The notes: generated by a model not told the origin, from the letters alone. Counted from the first letter of the stretch, positions 17,171 through 28,419 are shown. The stretch is 64,000 bases of DNA from Flavobacteriaceae bacterium CP2B (GCA_001683825.1 LXTR01000063.1:1-64000), one strand, 5' to 3'. Program-made: numbers and translations.

Positions 17171-18218
17171 GCCTTAGGATGCTCAATATGTTGTCTCCAA
17201 TGGGTTTCCTTTCCCATTCGCGTCCATGGATGCGGGGGGCCTCCAGCCCCCCCCCAAAGTAACCGGCACCCGAAAATATCCTGGCTTCATCCCACAACCC
17301 CTCGTCTATAAAGGTCTGCAAGGTGCGGGCACCGCCTTCTACAATCAGGCTGCAAAGGTCCAGGCCATGGAGCCGCTCGCATATCCTTGAGGCCAGTTGC
17401 GGGGCTTCAAAATCCATTAGATCATAGGCGATGCCCTCCTGGTACTGACTCGGGTCATTGATGGCGGTGAAGAAAAGGGTCTTCACAGTACGGTCGAGTA
17501 CATGCGCATCGCCCTTCACAGAAAGATCCCTGTCCAGGATAATACGGAGGGGGGATTTGCCTTTCCAATCTCTGGTGTTGAGTTGCGGGTTGTCGTCCAA
17601 TACGGTAGTGCTTCCCACAAGGATTGCCTGCTCCTGGCTGCGCCACTGGTGAACCAACCGCCTGGAAAACGTATTGGATATCCAGAAGGGCCGGCGTTTG
17701 TCCTGTCGCATGTCCTTGTCCGGTGCGAGGAAACCGTCCGGGCTCTGGGCCCATTTAAGGATAATGTAGGGGCGTTTCTTTTCGTGAAAACACAAAAACC
17801 GCCTGTGGTGTTCCCTGCAGGCCGCTTCCAATACCCCCAGGCGCACCTTGCATCCGGCTTCCTCCAGGCGTTGTATGCCCTTGCCGCCGACTTTTTCATG
17901 TGGATCCCTGATCCCGATGACTACTTCCGGGATGGCGTGCTTGATGATATGGTCCGCACAGGGAGGCGTTTTCCCGAAATGGGAGCAGGGTTCCAGCGTT
18001 ACGTAAAGCGTGGCCTCAGGCAGCAATTCGCGCTCCCGTACGGAGGCAATAGCGTTCACCTCGGCATGAGGCCCCCCGTACGGACTGGTGAACCCTTCTC
18101 CAATAATCCTGTCCCGGTACACCACAACTGCCCCTACCATGGGGTTAGGAGCGGCGGTTCCCAAGGCGTTTGCCCCCAGTTGGATGGCGCGATTCATATA
18201 TTTTTCGTGTATATTCAC
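17163..18218 (-). CDS. ribD: Bifunctional riboflavin biosynthesis protein RibD
   Basis: RibD deaminates and then reduces the pyrimidine intermediate early in riboflavin synthesis. The N-terminal deaminase has PHAEVNAI (zinc His, catalytic Glu) and PCSHFGKTPPCADHII (two zinc Cys). The C-terminal reductase begins around KRPYIILKWAQSPDGF and includes LIVEGGARTLQTFID. The GTG at 18218 is used because HEKYMNRAIQLG matches the family N-terminus. A TATTTTTG -7-like element at 18223-18230 ends only four bases before it, so the mRNA is leaderless from the GTG or translation begins at the ATG at 18197. It is first in the operon with HAD, DMT and yigZ. Confidence 0.93.
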   Translation of the reverse strand: MNIHEKYMNRAIQLGANALGTAAPNPMVGAVVVYRDRIIGEGFTSPYGGPHAEVNAIASVRERELLPEATLYVTLEPCSHFGKTPPCADHIIKHAIPEVVIGIRDPHEKVGGKGIQRLEEAGCKVRLGVLEAACREHHRRFLCFHEKKRPYIILKWAQSPDGFLAPDKDMRQDKRRPFWISNTFSRRLVHQWRSQEQAILVGSTTVLDDNPQLNTRDWKGKSPLRIILDRDLSVKGDAHVLDRTVKTLFFTAINDPSQYQEGIAYDLMDFEAPQLASRICERLHGLDLCSLIVEGGARTLQTFIDEGLWDEARIFSGAGYFGGGLEAPRIHGREWERKPIGDNILSILRHD

Positions 18219-18247
18219 CCCGCAAAAATAGGATATTAGAACCGAAC

Positions 18248-18754
18248 ATGGAGGAAGTGATTATTCGCCCCATTCGCCAGGAAGATAATGCGCAGATGGC
18301 CGCTGTCATCCGGGGGATTTTTGAAGACCTGGGGGTGCCAAAAACAGGGACGGCCTATGAAGACGAAAACCTGGATACCTTGTATGAATTTTACCAGCAA
18401 CCCAGGGCAGCCTATTATGTGGTGGCCAAGGGGGGGCAGGTACTCGGCGGCGGCGGGATCGCTTCCCTGCACGGCGGACCCCCGGAAATTTGCGAACTTC
18501 AGAAGATGTACCTGACAGAAGCCCTTAGGGGGAAAGGTATGGGGCGGCAATTGCTACAGCGATGCCTTGAACAGGCGAAGGCGTTTTCCTACGCTTCCTG
18601 TTACCTGGAAACCATGCCCTACATGCGCGCCGCACAAGACCTGTATAAAAAGTTCGGGTTCTCCTACCTGGATGGCCCCCTGGGGAATACGGGGCATAGT
18701 TCCTGCCACGTGTGGATGCAGAGAAGCCTGGAAACCCCATTGATTGGAGAATGA
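18248..18754 (+). CDS. GNAT-family N-acetyltransferase
   Basis: This 168-residue acetyltransferase starts MEEVIIRPIRQEDN, the usual GNAT beginning; a longer frame from 18170 would overlap ribD and is not supported. The acetyl-CoA motif is QKMYLTEALRGKGMGRQLL, and AAQDLYKKFGFSYLD is the motif B region. The substrate is unknown. It is divergent from ribD by 29 bases and overlaps prmC by four bases (ATGA), so the two are co-translated. Confidence 0.87.
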   Translation: MEEVIIRPIRQEDNAQMAAVIRGIFEDLGVPKTGTAYEDENLDTLYEFYQQPRAAYYVVAKGGQVLGGGGIASLHGGPPEICELQKMYLTEALRGKGMGRQLLQRCLEQAKAFSYASCYLETMPYMRAAQDLYKKFGFSYLDGPLGNTGHSSCHVWMQRSLETPLIGE

Positions 18755-19620
18755 AACTAAAAGCGATCAGGGAAATATTTCACCGGGAATTGGATAAAGT
18801 CTATCCGAAAGAAGAGGTAGATAGTTTTTTTTACCGGATGATAGAGGAATACCTGGGGGCAGACCGTTTTGTGCTGGTGCTGAACCCGGATTTCTCCGTA
18901 GGCAAAAACGAAGAAGCGCCTTTTTTTAAAGGCTTGTCATTGCTGAAACAAGAATACCCCATCCAATACATCCTGGGCAAGGCCTGGTTCATGGAGATGG
19001 ACTTCATGGTCAATGAAAAGGTGCTTATCCCACGTCCAGAGACCGAAGAACTGGTGCGCTGGGTCCTGGAGGACGTCCAAAGGCGGCAGGCGTCCCCCGA
19101 AATCCTGGATTTGGGTACCGGTAGCGGATGCATCGCGGTTTCCCTGGCGAAGCTCGTGCCACGGGCCAGGGTGACGGGTCTGGAGATCTCGGACGATGCC
19201 CTGGCAGTGGCAAGGCAAAATGCCAAACGCCACGGGGTGGATGTCCGGTGGATCCTGGCCGATATGATGGATGCGACTGCTGTAAAAGGCAAATGGGATA
19301 TCGTGGTTTCCAATCCCCCTTATGTACGTGAAAAGGAAAAGGCGGCAATGGGGAACAATGTAAGGCTTTACGAACCTGCCACCGCGCTTTTCGTTCCCGA
19401 TACGGCACCGTTACGGTTTTACGAACGAATTGCCCAACTGGCCTCTGAAAACTTGCGGGAGGGTGGTGCGCTGTACCTGGAGATCAACCAATACCTGGGC
19501 CCTGAGACCGTTGCGCTACTGGAAACAAAGGACTTTTCGGAAATTGAGCTCAGGAAAGATATCTTTGGGAACGAACGAATGGTAAAAGCCGTAAAGGTTG
19601 GAACTGCCATCCGGGCTTAA
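18751..19620 (+). CDS. prmC: Release factor glutamine methyltransferase PrmC
   Basis: PrmC (HemK) uses SAM to methylate the Gln of the GGQ motif in release factors RF1 and RF2. From 18751 it has 289 residues. A small N-terminal helical domain leads to YILGKAWFMEMDFMVNEKVL and IPRPETEELV. The SAM motif is ILDLGTGSGCIAVSLAK and the catalytic motif is VVSNPPYVREKEK. The start is chosen inside the ATGA overlap with the GNAT gene, because the longer frame lies within that gene. Confidence 0.95.
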   Translation: MKLKAIREIFHRELDKVYPKEEVDSFFYRMIEEYLGADRFVLVLNPDFSVGKNEEAPFFKGLSLLKQEYPIQYILGKAWFMEMDFMVNEKVLIPRPETEELVRWVLEDVQRRQASPEILDLGTGSGCIAVSLAKLVPRARVTGLEISDDALAVARQNAKRHGVDVRWILADMMDATAVKGKWDIVVSNPPYVREKEKAAMGNNVRLYEPATALFVPDTAPLRFYERIAQLASENLREGGALYLEINQYLGPETVALLETKDFSEIELRKDIFGNERMVKAVKVGTAIRA

Positions 19621-19637
19621 GGGATTCCATGTGGTAA

Positions 19638-21737
<2,100 letters not shown>

Positions 21738-21760
21738 AGGGCACAGGGGTAACCAATAGA

Positions 21761-21787
21761 AAACCCCTCGGGATTGAGGGGTTTCTT
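21761..21787. terminator. Bidirectional terminator after ligA
   Basis: The arms AAACCCCTC and GAGGGGTTT surround a six-base loop. The structure lies between the convergent ligA and the secreted-protein gene at 21809-22576 and can serve both. Confidence 0.8.
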
Positions 21788-21808
21788 TCTGGTTGGTTAT
21801 GGACGGCG

Positions 21809-22576
21809 CTAATCGCCGCTGAGATTTTTGTTGTATTCCCAGATTTCATCCCAGGAGTCATCCAGCAGGAGGTCCGTGTCCCTGATAAAGGAATCCCAGG
21901 CATCCTCATCGTGGCTTTTCAGGAAGGTTGCCTTAAACTGCGGGTCGCGGTCAAAGTCCGTCCAGTTTTTGTAAAAGCCTACCGTTGCTATATGGCGGCC
22001 CAGTTTGCCCTGCCGAAAGAGGTTGTAATACACCCCCCAGGGGTTTACACCTTCCATGGCCTTGACGGTTTCACTTATGAGCTTTAGCCTCGCTTCGACC
22101 TGGTGTTGGTGAGCGATGTTGATCTCCCAATACCGGGTAAATAGGATGGGGTATTCCGCTGGGTTTTGCGGGAGCATGGAGGTGTTGGACAGTTTGCCGT
22201 CTCCCCTCCAGTATTCGCCCTGCTCTACCTTTTTCAGGTAGGGCATCACATTGTCGCGCCAATCCTCATCATGCCCCCCGGCAGAAGGCCTGTTGTCTAG
22301 CTGGGGAAACTGCAATGGCCCCATGATCCAAACCATTTTTCCGGTATCGGGACCCGAAACGATATTATAAACCGAGGCATCATACGGCCCGCCCTGGTGA
22401 TATTTTTGATTGTGCTTGCGCAGGTTTTCCCCCAGGATTTTTAATTTGGTGTTGTCCGGGCTAAGGATAATGGTTTCCCACATGGGGTCCTTGTCGGTGG
22501 CTTCCTGGGCTGGCGCCAGTTGGAGGGCCCCCAATGAAAGGAGCAATGAACATACAATAGGGATACATTTTTTCAT
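21809..22576 (-). CDS. Uncharacterised secreted protein
   Basis: No family was recognised. The 255-residue protein has a clear Sec signal peptide (MKKCIPIVCSLLLSLGALQL, cut after APAQ). The mature part is rich in Trp, Tyr, His and Asp, with stretches such as WGVYYNLFRQGKLGRHI and VGFYKNWTDFDRD. The latter resembles the dimeric alpha-beta barrel/EthD-like style of small proteins, a weak impression only. It is a single-gene unit on the minus strand, convergent with ligA. Periplasmic or secreted location is the only firm statement. Confidence 0.7.
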   Translation of the reverse strand: MKKCIPIVCSLLLSLGALQLAPAQEATDKDPMWETIILSPDNTKLKILGENLRKHNQKYHQGGPYDASVYNIVSGPDTGKMVWIMGPLQFPQLDNRPSAGGHDEDWRDNVMPYLKKVEQGEYWRGDGKLSNTSMLPQNPAEYPILFTRYWEINIAHQHQVEARLKLISETVKAMEGVNPWGVYYNLFRQGKLGRHIATVGFYKNWTDFDRDPQFKATFLKSHDEDAWDSFIRDTDLLLDDSWDEIWEYNKNLSGD

Positions 22577-22714
22577 AACGGCTTTACAATTGGTTAGAGT
22601 ATGATTAGTTTTATCCAGGGCAAGAAAGGCGGAATGCGAATCTTAGCCAAGCATTTGAGGACGAACCACTGTTAGATATGTCCAAAGGCATCGAATTATT
22701 TATCCAATCGTGTA

Positions 22715-23023
22715 ATGAGTATACCGACATCCTACGAAGATTTTGAACGAACCCTGCAGGGACCGGAGCCAACCGTACACTGGCCGGAATCGCTAAAGGC
22801 ATTGTGGTGGGCCGCCAAAGGCGTTTGGGAGCGATCGCATGACATCGCCCAGGACCTCCCTACCAAAACGGGCAGTTGGATTCACGGCTACCTGCACCGC
22901 GTGGAGGGCGACCAATGGAATGCCCGCTACTGGTACGACAGGGCGAACAGGCCATTCTCAAAACTTTCGCACGAAGAGGAACTTAAGAAAATTGTGAGCT
23001 GGGTCCTGGAAAACCCGAAGTAA
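22715..23023 (+). CDS. Small conserved protein of unknown function
   Basis: This 102-residue cytoplasmic protein has no signal or membrane helix. Its core holds HGYLHRVEGDQWNARYWYDR, dense in His, Arg, Glu, Asp and Tyr, which looks like a conserved functional surface and recalls a short uncharacterised family in Proteobacteria and Bacteroidetes. It also contains an aromatic helix SLKALWWAAKGVWERSHDIA. It ends one base before the stop of the convergent alcohol dehydrogenase. No function is assigned. Confidence 0.75.
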   Translation: MSIPTSYEDFERTLQGPEPTVHWPESLKALWWAAKGVWERSHDIAQDLPTKTGSWIHGYLHRVEGDQWNARYWYDRANRPFSKLSHEEELKKIVSWVLENPK

Positions 23024-23024
23024 G

Positions 23025-24038
23025 TCAGGCAACCTTCAAAACAATGCGATACCGGGCCTTCCCCTTTTCAAGGTGGGCAAGTGCCTCGTTCACCTGACCG
23101 ACCGGAAACTCCTCCACAATGGGGTATATGTCGTGCCGCACACAAAAATCGAGCATGGTAGCGGTTGCGGCCGGGCTCCCCGTAGGACTGCCCGCGACCG
23201 ATTTTTCTCCCATGATCAGGCTAAAGGCCGGGATGGGCATGGGCTCCAGGACAGCCCCGACATGGTGTAGGCGCCCCTTGGGGGCCAGGGTCTCCAGGTA
23301 TGCGTCCCAATCAAGGGATACATTGGTGGTATTCAAAATAAAATCGAGTTTGCCCCGGGCGCTTGCCAGGGATTCCGGATCCCTGGAATTGATGATTTTG
23401 GTGGCTCCCATGTTGCGTATTTCGGGTTCTTTGTCCTTGCTAGAGCTGAAGGCATATACTTCGCAACCCCATTTATTGAGGAATTTGAGGGCCATATGCC
23501 CCAGCCCGCCAATGCCAATGACCCCTACCCGGTCCGTGGGCTTCACCCCGGCCAGGATCAGGGGGTTAAAAACGGTGATGCCGCCGCATAAGAGCGGGCC
23601 CGCTTTTTTCAGGTTGATCCCCTCTGGGAGCGGAATGGCCCAGGACCAGTGGGCCCTGACCTTATCGGCAAACCCCCCATGCCTGCCCACAATAGTGCCT
23701 TCCACCCGACTGCAGAGGTGATGCTCTCCCCGCATACACTGGGAACAATGCATGCAGGAGGATGAATTCCATCCCAGGCCCACCAGGTCGCCCCCCTTCA
23801 GGGTTTCCACGTCCGCGCCCACCGATATGACCTCTCCAATGATTTCATGCCCGGGCACAAAAGGGTACTGGGTTATGCCCCATTGGTTGTGAAGCATGCT
23901 GAGGTCGGAGTGGCATATGCCACAGTAATGGACTTTGATATCCACTTCCTGCTCCCCCAACGGCCCCAATTCATAGGTAAATTCTTTAACTGGCCCACCG
24001 GCTTCGGTGGCGGCATAGGCGTGTACGGTATGCATCAT
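23025..24038 (-). CDS. Zinc-dependent NAD(P) alcohol/aldehyde dehydrogenase (YahK-like)
   Basis: This 337-residue medium-chain dehydrogenase resembles the cinnamyl-alcohol/YahK group of aldehyde reductases. The catalytic zinc site is CGICHSDL and GHEIIGEV, and the structural zinc site is CMHCSQCMRGEHHLC with four cysteines. The cofactor motif is VGVIGIGGLGHMAL. The start MMHTVHAYAA at 24038 (or the next ATG) fits the family; a reading frame extending 70 codons further upstream has low-complexity, non-homologous sequence and overlaps the phosphoesterase gene. The substrate is probably a small aldehyde, not definable from sequence. Confidence 0.9.
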   Translation of the reverse strand: MMHTVHAYAATEAGGPVKEFTYELGPLGEQEVDIKVHYCGICHSDLSMLHNQWGITQYPFVPGHEIIGEVISVGADVETLKGGDLVGLGWNSSSCMHCSQCMRGEHHLCSRVEGTIVGRHGGFADKVRAHWSWAIPLPEGINLKKAGPLLCGGITVFNPLILAGVKPTDRVGVIGIGGLGHMALKFLNKWGCEVYAFSSSKDKEPEIRNMGATKIINSRDPESLASARGKLDFILNTTNVSLDWDAYLETLAPKGRLHHVGAVLEPMPIPAFSLIMGEKSVAGSPTGSPAATATMLDFCVRHDIYPIVEEFPVGQVNEALAHLEKGKARYRIVLKVA

Positions 24039-24198
24039 ACAATTTTTTCGGATGAAGACAGGTCTTAAAGATACGGCAAGGCCCTTAAACCCAAGCCCCG
24101 TTCTGGATAGAATTCCGGTGATCCGGGTAGCGGTGGCCCTGGGAGGCAGTTGTAATCGAACCCGGCAGGGGGAAAGGCGACGCCCCGTCCTCAGGGGG

Positions 24199-25113
24199 TT
24201 ACACCCGGATGGTGAGGCCGGAGGATGCGATGTTCTTTTGGTTGTCAAAATAGAAGTCGATCCTTCCCAGGTTCAGCCCATAGCAGCCAACCTGGTTGAT
24301 CAGGACCTGTTCGCCCATACGGTTGCGGCGCACGGTGGGACGGTCCAGGAACGTATGGGTGTGTCCCCCAATGATCAGGTCGATGTGCTCCGTGGCCGCG
24401 GCCAGGGTGAGGTCGCTCGGGCGGTCTTCCCGTTCCGTATAGCTGTATCCCAGGTGCGAAAGGCAGAGCACCAGGTCGCATTGTTCTGTAGCCTTGAGGT
24501 GGTGGCTGACATCCCTGGCAATTTCTACAGGGTCCAGGTATTTGGTTTCCTTGTAGAGCTCCTTGCTCACCAGTCCCTCGAGTTGAATGCCCAATCCAAA
24601 GACCCCCACCTTGATTCCATCCATAAGGTAGATATGATAGGGTTTTACCCTTCCTTCCATCAGGGTGTTGCTGAAATCGTAGTTGGCAGATAAGAACTGG
24701 AAACCGGCATAGGGCATTTGGGCCAGCAAGCCGTCGAGGCCGTTGTCAAAATCGTGGTTGCCAATCGTGGCCGCGTCATACCGCATTTTGCTCATCAGGC
24801 GGAATTCCAGTTCGCCACCGTAAAAGTTGAAATAGGGGGTGCCCTGGAAGATATCCCCTGCGTCCAGCAACAGGGTGTTGGGGTTTTCCTGCCTTAGCTG
24901 TTGGATTAGGGCGGCCCTGCGTGCCACTCCACCCATGTGGGGGTACAGCGCATGCCCGGCGGGAAAGGGGTCAATATGGCTGTGCACATCGTTGGTATGG
25001 AGGATGGTGAGCTTTTTCCTGTCTGCAAAGGCACAGGAATCCAGGGCCGCGGCCCCCAGGCCCAGGTAGGCGGAAGTACCCCCGACTTGCCTGATGAACG
25101 ATCGTCTTTTCAC
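24199..25113 (-). CDS. Metallophosphoesterase domain protein (5'-nucleotidase N-terminal half)
   Basis: This 304-residue exported protein corresponds to the metal-binding catalytic half of UshA-type 5'-nucleotidases. It starts with a twin-arginine-like signal (MKRRSFIRQVGG). Metal-binding motifs follow in order: ILHTNDVHSH, LLLDAGDIFQG, TIGNHDFDNG and IIGGHTHTFLD. The substrate-binding C-terminal half of the enzyme is missing from this chain but is encoded by the gene immediately upstream, with a four-base overlap. The two chains probably assemble in the periplasm, a reasonable inference. Confidence 0.88.
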   Translation of the reverse strand: MKRRSFIRQVGGTSAYLGLGAAALDSCAFADRKKLTILHTNDVHSHIDPFPAGHALYPHMGGVARRAALIQQLRQENPNTLLLDAGDIFQGTPYFNFYGGELEFRLMSKMRYDAATIGNHDFDNGLDGLLAQMPYAGFQFLSANYDFSNTLMEGRVKPYHIYLMDGIKVGVFGLGIQLEGLVSKELYKETKYLDPVEIARDVSHHLKATEQCDLVLCLSHLGYSYTEREDRPSDLTLAAATEHIDLIIGGHTHTFLDRPTVRRNRMGEQVLINQVGCYGLNLGRIDFYFDNQKNIASSGLTIRV

Positions 25114-25880
25114 GAGTTAGGTCTTATGACAAAGCGGTCGTCCACTTTGGGTTGCAGGGTATCTTTTTTTTTGAAATAATCAATTATGGCGTTCCGCAGG
25201 GAATAATCGGTCGCAATCAATTTCTGGGAATTTTTAAAAAATCCCATTGCATCGCCTCCCTCCGCGAGGTAGTTGGAGGTTGCCACGTAATAGGTGCGGT
25301 TTTCATCAAAAGGCACCCCCTGTATATTCACTTGCTGTAAACTGCGATCGGGGTTGATCACGATCTGCAACCCGGAAATGGGGTGGGGCCGGTCGGCGTT
25401 CAGCAGGAAGGCAACCAGCTCCCGTACCGTCTTCCCGTCGAGTTCGGCCACTACGATGGTGTTCTCAAAGGGCATGACTTCATAGGCCGTCCTGGCCGAA
25501 ACCGGCCCGGGAGAGATGACACTGCGGATGCCACCGTAATTGAGCAGGGTGAAATCTATGGCCTTTCCTTCCCGCGACCGGAATACAGGGGAGGCCTCTG
25601 CCATGACGATATCGGCCATTAAATTCCCGGCCGAACTGTTTAATGTGCCGTCGGTTTTGGCTATGGTATGCGGGGCATACGACAGGGCACGGTCAAGTTC
25701 CTCGTTCACATGTTCGCGATAGGGTTTGATAAAGGCCTCCAGGGAATCAGATACCGGCAGGCTGTCCGTAATATGCACTTGGCTGCCATGTATTTCAGTG
25801 AGGATGGACGGGGAGTCCCGGCAGGAAAGCAACGCAATGATCGTTATAAATATAACAATATGTTGTATTTTTAAACGCAT
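25110..25880 (-). CDS. 5'-nucleotidase C-terminal domain lipoprotein
   Basis: This 256-residue protein has a lipoprotein signal (ending ALLSC at residue 20). A 5'-nucleotidase C-terminal domain follows: NLMADIVMAEAS, FTLLNYGGIRSVI, EVMPFENTIVVAELDG and NYLAEGGDAMGFF are all typical substrate-side motifs. It lacks the metal-binding domain, which the next gene supplies. Their stop and start overlap in ATGA. It would lie at the envelope, anchored by lipid, and salvage nucleotides together with its partner. Confidence 0.88.
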   Translation of the reverse strand: MRLKIQHIVIFITIIALLSCRDSPSILTEIHGSQVHITDSLPVSDSLEAFIKPYREHVNEELDRALSYAPHTIAKTDGTLNSSAGNLMADIVMAEASPVFRSREGKAIDFTLLNYGGIRSVISPGPVSARTAYEVMPFENTIVVAELDGKTVRELVAFLLNADRPHPISGLQIVINPDRSLQQVNIQGVPFDENRTYYVATSNYLAEGGDAMGFFKNSQKLIATDYSLRNAIIDYFKKKDTLQPKVDDRFVIRPNS

Positions 25881-25940
25881 TATGGTCCGTATCTTAGCGC
25901 CAGATTTGTATGGATATTAGTTACCTTTGTATAAATGTAA

Positions 25941-26483
25941 ATGTACATGTTTTTAAGGGGACTCAAAGATAAATTTAAGTACAAATCGGGCCTTAAATTC
26001 TTAAGGGAAGAGCTGAAGAGTCCGCCTTCTGCGCCACAACGTCCCAAGGGCATTTCCTCCATAGGGGTGATCGTGGATCTGGACGCCTTTGACAGGGCGG
26101 AACGCTTTCAGGAGTTCATAGAGGCTTTCGGGTTAAGGCCCAATGCGGTAAAGGTAATTGGTTACAGGGGTTTTTACGATACCAACTCTCCCTATGCCAC
26201 CCCGGTGTTCTCCGAAAAGGACCTGGGCTGGCACGGAGTCATCGAGAATAGTTATGCCAGTGAATTCCTGAGCAGGGAATACGACCTCCTGGTGAATTAT
26301 TACGACAGCACCAACCTCATGCTGCAGTTGATGTCTATTAAAACCAGGGCCCGCCTCCGGGTGGGATTGGGTGGGTTGGATAAAAGTTTCAACGATCTGA
26401 TCCTGCATGTACCCATGGGGGATTTCCCCACTTTTAAAAAGGAATTGCACAAGTATCTCAAGGTGTTCAAAGAGCTAGTATGA
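25941..26483 (+). CDS. Conserved Bacteroidetes protein (DUF6913-like)
   Basis: This 180-residue cytoplasmic protein has no signal or membrane helix. It contains [40 protein letters not shown] and [20 protein letters not shown]. It appears to be the short Bacteroidetes family often called DUF6913, of unknown function; this assignment is from memory. A TACCTTTG promoter element lies at 25922-25929. The start could be 25941 or the ATG at 25947. It overlaps dapA by four bases, so it is co-translated with lysine/cell-wall synthesis. Confidence 0.75.
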   Translation: MYMFLRGLKDKFKYKSGLKFLREELKSPPSAPQRPKGISSIGVIVDLDAFDRAERFQEFIEAFGLRPNAVKVIGYRGFYDTNSPYATPVFSEKDLGWHGVIENSYASEFLSREYDLLVNYYDSTNLMLQLMSIKTRARLRVGLGGLDKSFNDLILHVPMGDFPTFKKELHKYLKVFKELV

Positions 26484-27373
26484 TGAAACAATTGAACGGA
26501 ACAGGTGTCGCGCTGGTAACCCCTTTTAAACCGGATTTGTCTGTTGATGAACAGGCCCTGTGTAGGATCGTGGATTACTGTATACAGGGGGGGGTAGACT
26601 ACCTGGTGGTGCTGGGCACTACGGGAGAACCTGTAACCCTGACCAAAGCTGAAAAGGAACGCGTTATCCAGACCGTGGTGGCGCAGAATGCCGGCAGGCT
26701 CCCGCTGGTGATTGGCCTGGGCGGCAATAACACCATGCAATTGGTTGAAGAAGTGCGCACCGCCAACCTGGAGCCCTTTGACGCGATCCTCTCGGTTTCG
26801 CCTTATTACAACAAACCTACCCAGGAAGGGATCTTCAGGCACTACAAGGCGGTGGCAGAAGCAGCGCCCATACCGGTAATCGCGTATAATGTCCCTGCCA
26901 GGACCGGGAGCAACGTCTTGCCGGAGACCGTTTTGCGGCTGGCGGCCCAATGCCCCAACCTGGTGGGAATCAAGGAAGCCTCGGGGGATATGGCCCAGGT
27001 TAAGGCCATACTCACGGCCAAGCCCCAGGATTTCATGGTGGTCTCAGGAGACGATTTTACCGCCCTTCCCACGGTGTTGGAAGGCGGGGCAGGGGTGATT
27101 TCTGTACTCGGACAGGGCCTGCCCTCAGAATTCAGCAAAATGATCCGCCTGGGGTTGGAAGGCAGGGTGGAGGAAGCTTCCTACTGGCATAGCACCTTGA
27201 AAGAAGGGATGGAGTTGATCTTCCGCGAAGGGAACCCCGCCGGAATCAAAGCTATTTTCGAAATGCTTGGCCTTGCTTCCGCGGCCGTGCGGTTGCCATT
27301 GGTAGAGGCCACCCCCGCACTCAAATCCAGTATCCGCCAATTCATGCAGGCCACTGCCCGGGTACACGCCTAG
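26480..27373 (+). CDS. dapA: 4-hydroxy-tetrahydrodipicolinate synthase
   Basis: DapA (297 residues) condenses pyruvate with aspartate semialdehyde, the first committed step to diaminopimelate and lysine. The TIM-barrel motifs are present: [36 protein letters not shown] (catalytic Tyr), YNVPARTG, and the Schiff-base Lys in VGIKEASGD. Translation starts at ATG 26480 or the next ATG codon. It overlaps the DUF6913-like gene. dapF lies elsewhere in the window. Confidence 0.96.
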   Translation: MMKQLNGTGVALVTPFKPDLSVDEQALCRIVDYCIQGGVDYLVVLGTTGEPVTLTKAEKERVIQTVVAQNAGRLPLVIGLGGNNTMQLVEEVRTANLEPFDAILSVSPYYNKPTQEGIFRHYKAVAEAAPIPVIAYNVPARTGSNVLPETVLRLAAQCPNLVGIKEASGDMAQVKAILTAKPQDFMVVSGDDFTALPTVLEGGAGVISVLGQGLPSEFSKMIRLGLEGRVEEASYWHSTLKEGMELIFREGNPAGIKAIFEMLGLASAAVRLPLVEATPALKSSIRQFMQATARVHA

Positions 27374-27564
27374 TGGGTAGTAGTCCCGATGAATGGGGCG
27401 GAAAACCTTTGGGATAAGCCACCAGTTTAGGGGATCTTGCCCATGGCAGCGTACGTTAAATCTATGCCAAAAGGGTTGTTGCCTTGTCCCGGAGGCCGTA
27501 TTTTCAAGCCTTTTAAATGATTGAGGAGGGATAGAAAGAAATTTTTTATTCCACTTATATTCCC

Positions 27565-27572
27565 TAATTTTG
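27565..27572 (+). promoter_or_regulatory. -7 promoter element of bamD
   Basis: TAATTTTG matches TAnnTTTG in the 203-base gap after dapA. Transcription would begin near 27576, which argues for translation from the second ATG (27589) and a leader of about a dozen bases. Otherwise the gap shows nothing recognisable. Confidence 0.5.
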
Positions 27573-27588
27573 CCAAATGTTTTTCAGA

Positions 27589-28419
27589 ATGAGGCGATTA
27601 TTTCCCGTACTGGTTGTAGTGATGCTCCTGTTTTCGTGCAGCGAGTACCAGAAGGTTTTAAAGAATGAGGATGTTAACGCCAAATACGAACTGGCGGAAA
27701 AACTCTACAACGAGGGCGACTTTAAAAAGGCGAACCGCCTGTTTGCGCAGATAGCCCCCCAATACGTCGGTAAACCCCAGGGAGAACGTATCATGTTTTT
27801 CCTGTCTAATTCCTATTACCAAATAAAGGATTACAATTTTGCCGGCTACCAGTTTGAACGCTTCCTTAAATCGTACCCCAAAAGTGAAAAGGCGAGTGAG
27901 GCTGCCTTCCTGGGCGCAAAGAGCTACTATATGCTATCCCCGCGCTATTCCCTGGACCAGACCGATACCAACAAGGCCCTGGAGAAGTTGCAGAATTTCA
28001 TCAATACCTATCCCGATTCGGAGTATATGGAGGAAGCCAACGCCATGGCCCTGGAACTAACCACCAAGAAGGAGCGCAAGTCCTACGAGATTGCCAAGCA
28101 ATATACCCGATTGGGCAAATCGTACATCCTGGAATACAGTGTCTCGGCCATAGCCGCACTCGATAATTTTGTTGCGGATAACCCCGGTTCTGTTTTCAGG
28201 GAAGATGCGCTGTACCAAAAAGTAGAGGCAACCACCAACCTGGCGCTCAACAGTACCGTCAACAAGAAAAAGGACCGCCTCCTGGAAGCCCGGGCCGCAT
28301 ACAATAATTTGCTTAAATTCTATCCGGAAACAAAATACGCCAAAGAAGCCAAAAATTTGATCGATAAGGTCGATTCTGAGATGGAGAGCTTCGCAGCACA
28401 AGAAACCCTTTCAAAATGA
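27589..28419 (+). CDS. bamD: Outer membrane protein assembly factor BamD
   Basis: BamD (276 residues) is an outer-membrane lipoprotein of the BAM complex, which inserts beta-barrel proteins. It has a lipobox (LLFSCS, lipid Cys17) and then TPR-like repeats typical of YfiO/BamD: YELAEKLYNEGDFKKANRLF, GERIMFFLSNSYYQIKDYNF and AGYQFERFLKSYPKSEKA. The start at 27589 (MRRLFPVLVVV) is chosen because the ATG at 27577 lies at the expected transcription start. It begins an operon with the omega-like gene, coaBC and porD. Confidence 0.93.
   Translation: MRRLFPVLVVVMLLFSCSEYQKVLKNEDVNAKYELAEKLYNEGDFKKANRLFAQIAPQYVGKPQGERIMFFLSNSYYQIKDYNFAGYQFERFLKSYPKSEKASEAAFLGAKSYYMLSPRYSLDQTDTNKALEKLQNFINTYPDSEYMEEANAMALELTTKKERKSYEIAKQYTRLGKSYILEYSVSAIAALDNFVADNPGSVFREDALYQKVEATTNLALNSTVNKKKDRLLEARAAYNNLLKFYPETKYAKEAKNLIDKVDSEMESFAAQETLSK

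Noticed and set aside
18170-18247. Longer GNAT frame overlapping ribD
   Set aside because: The extra 26 residues do not resemble GNAT sequence and run through the divergent ribD start; the ATG at 18248 fits the family.
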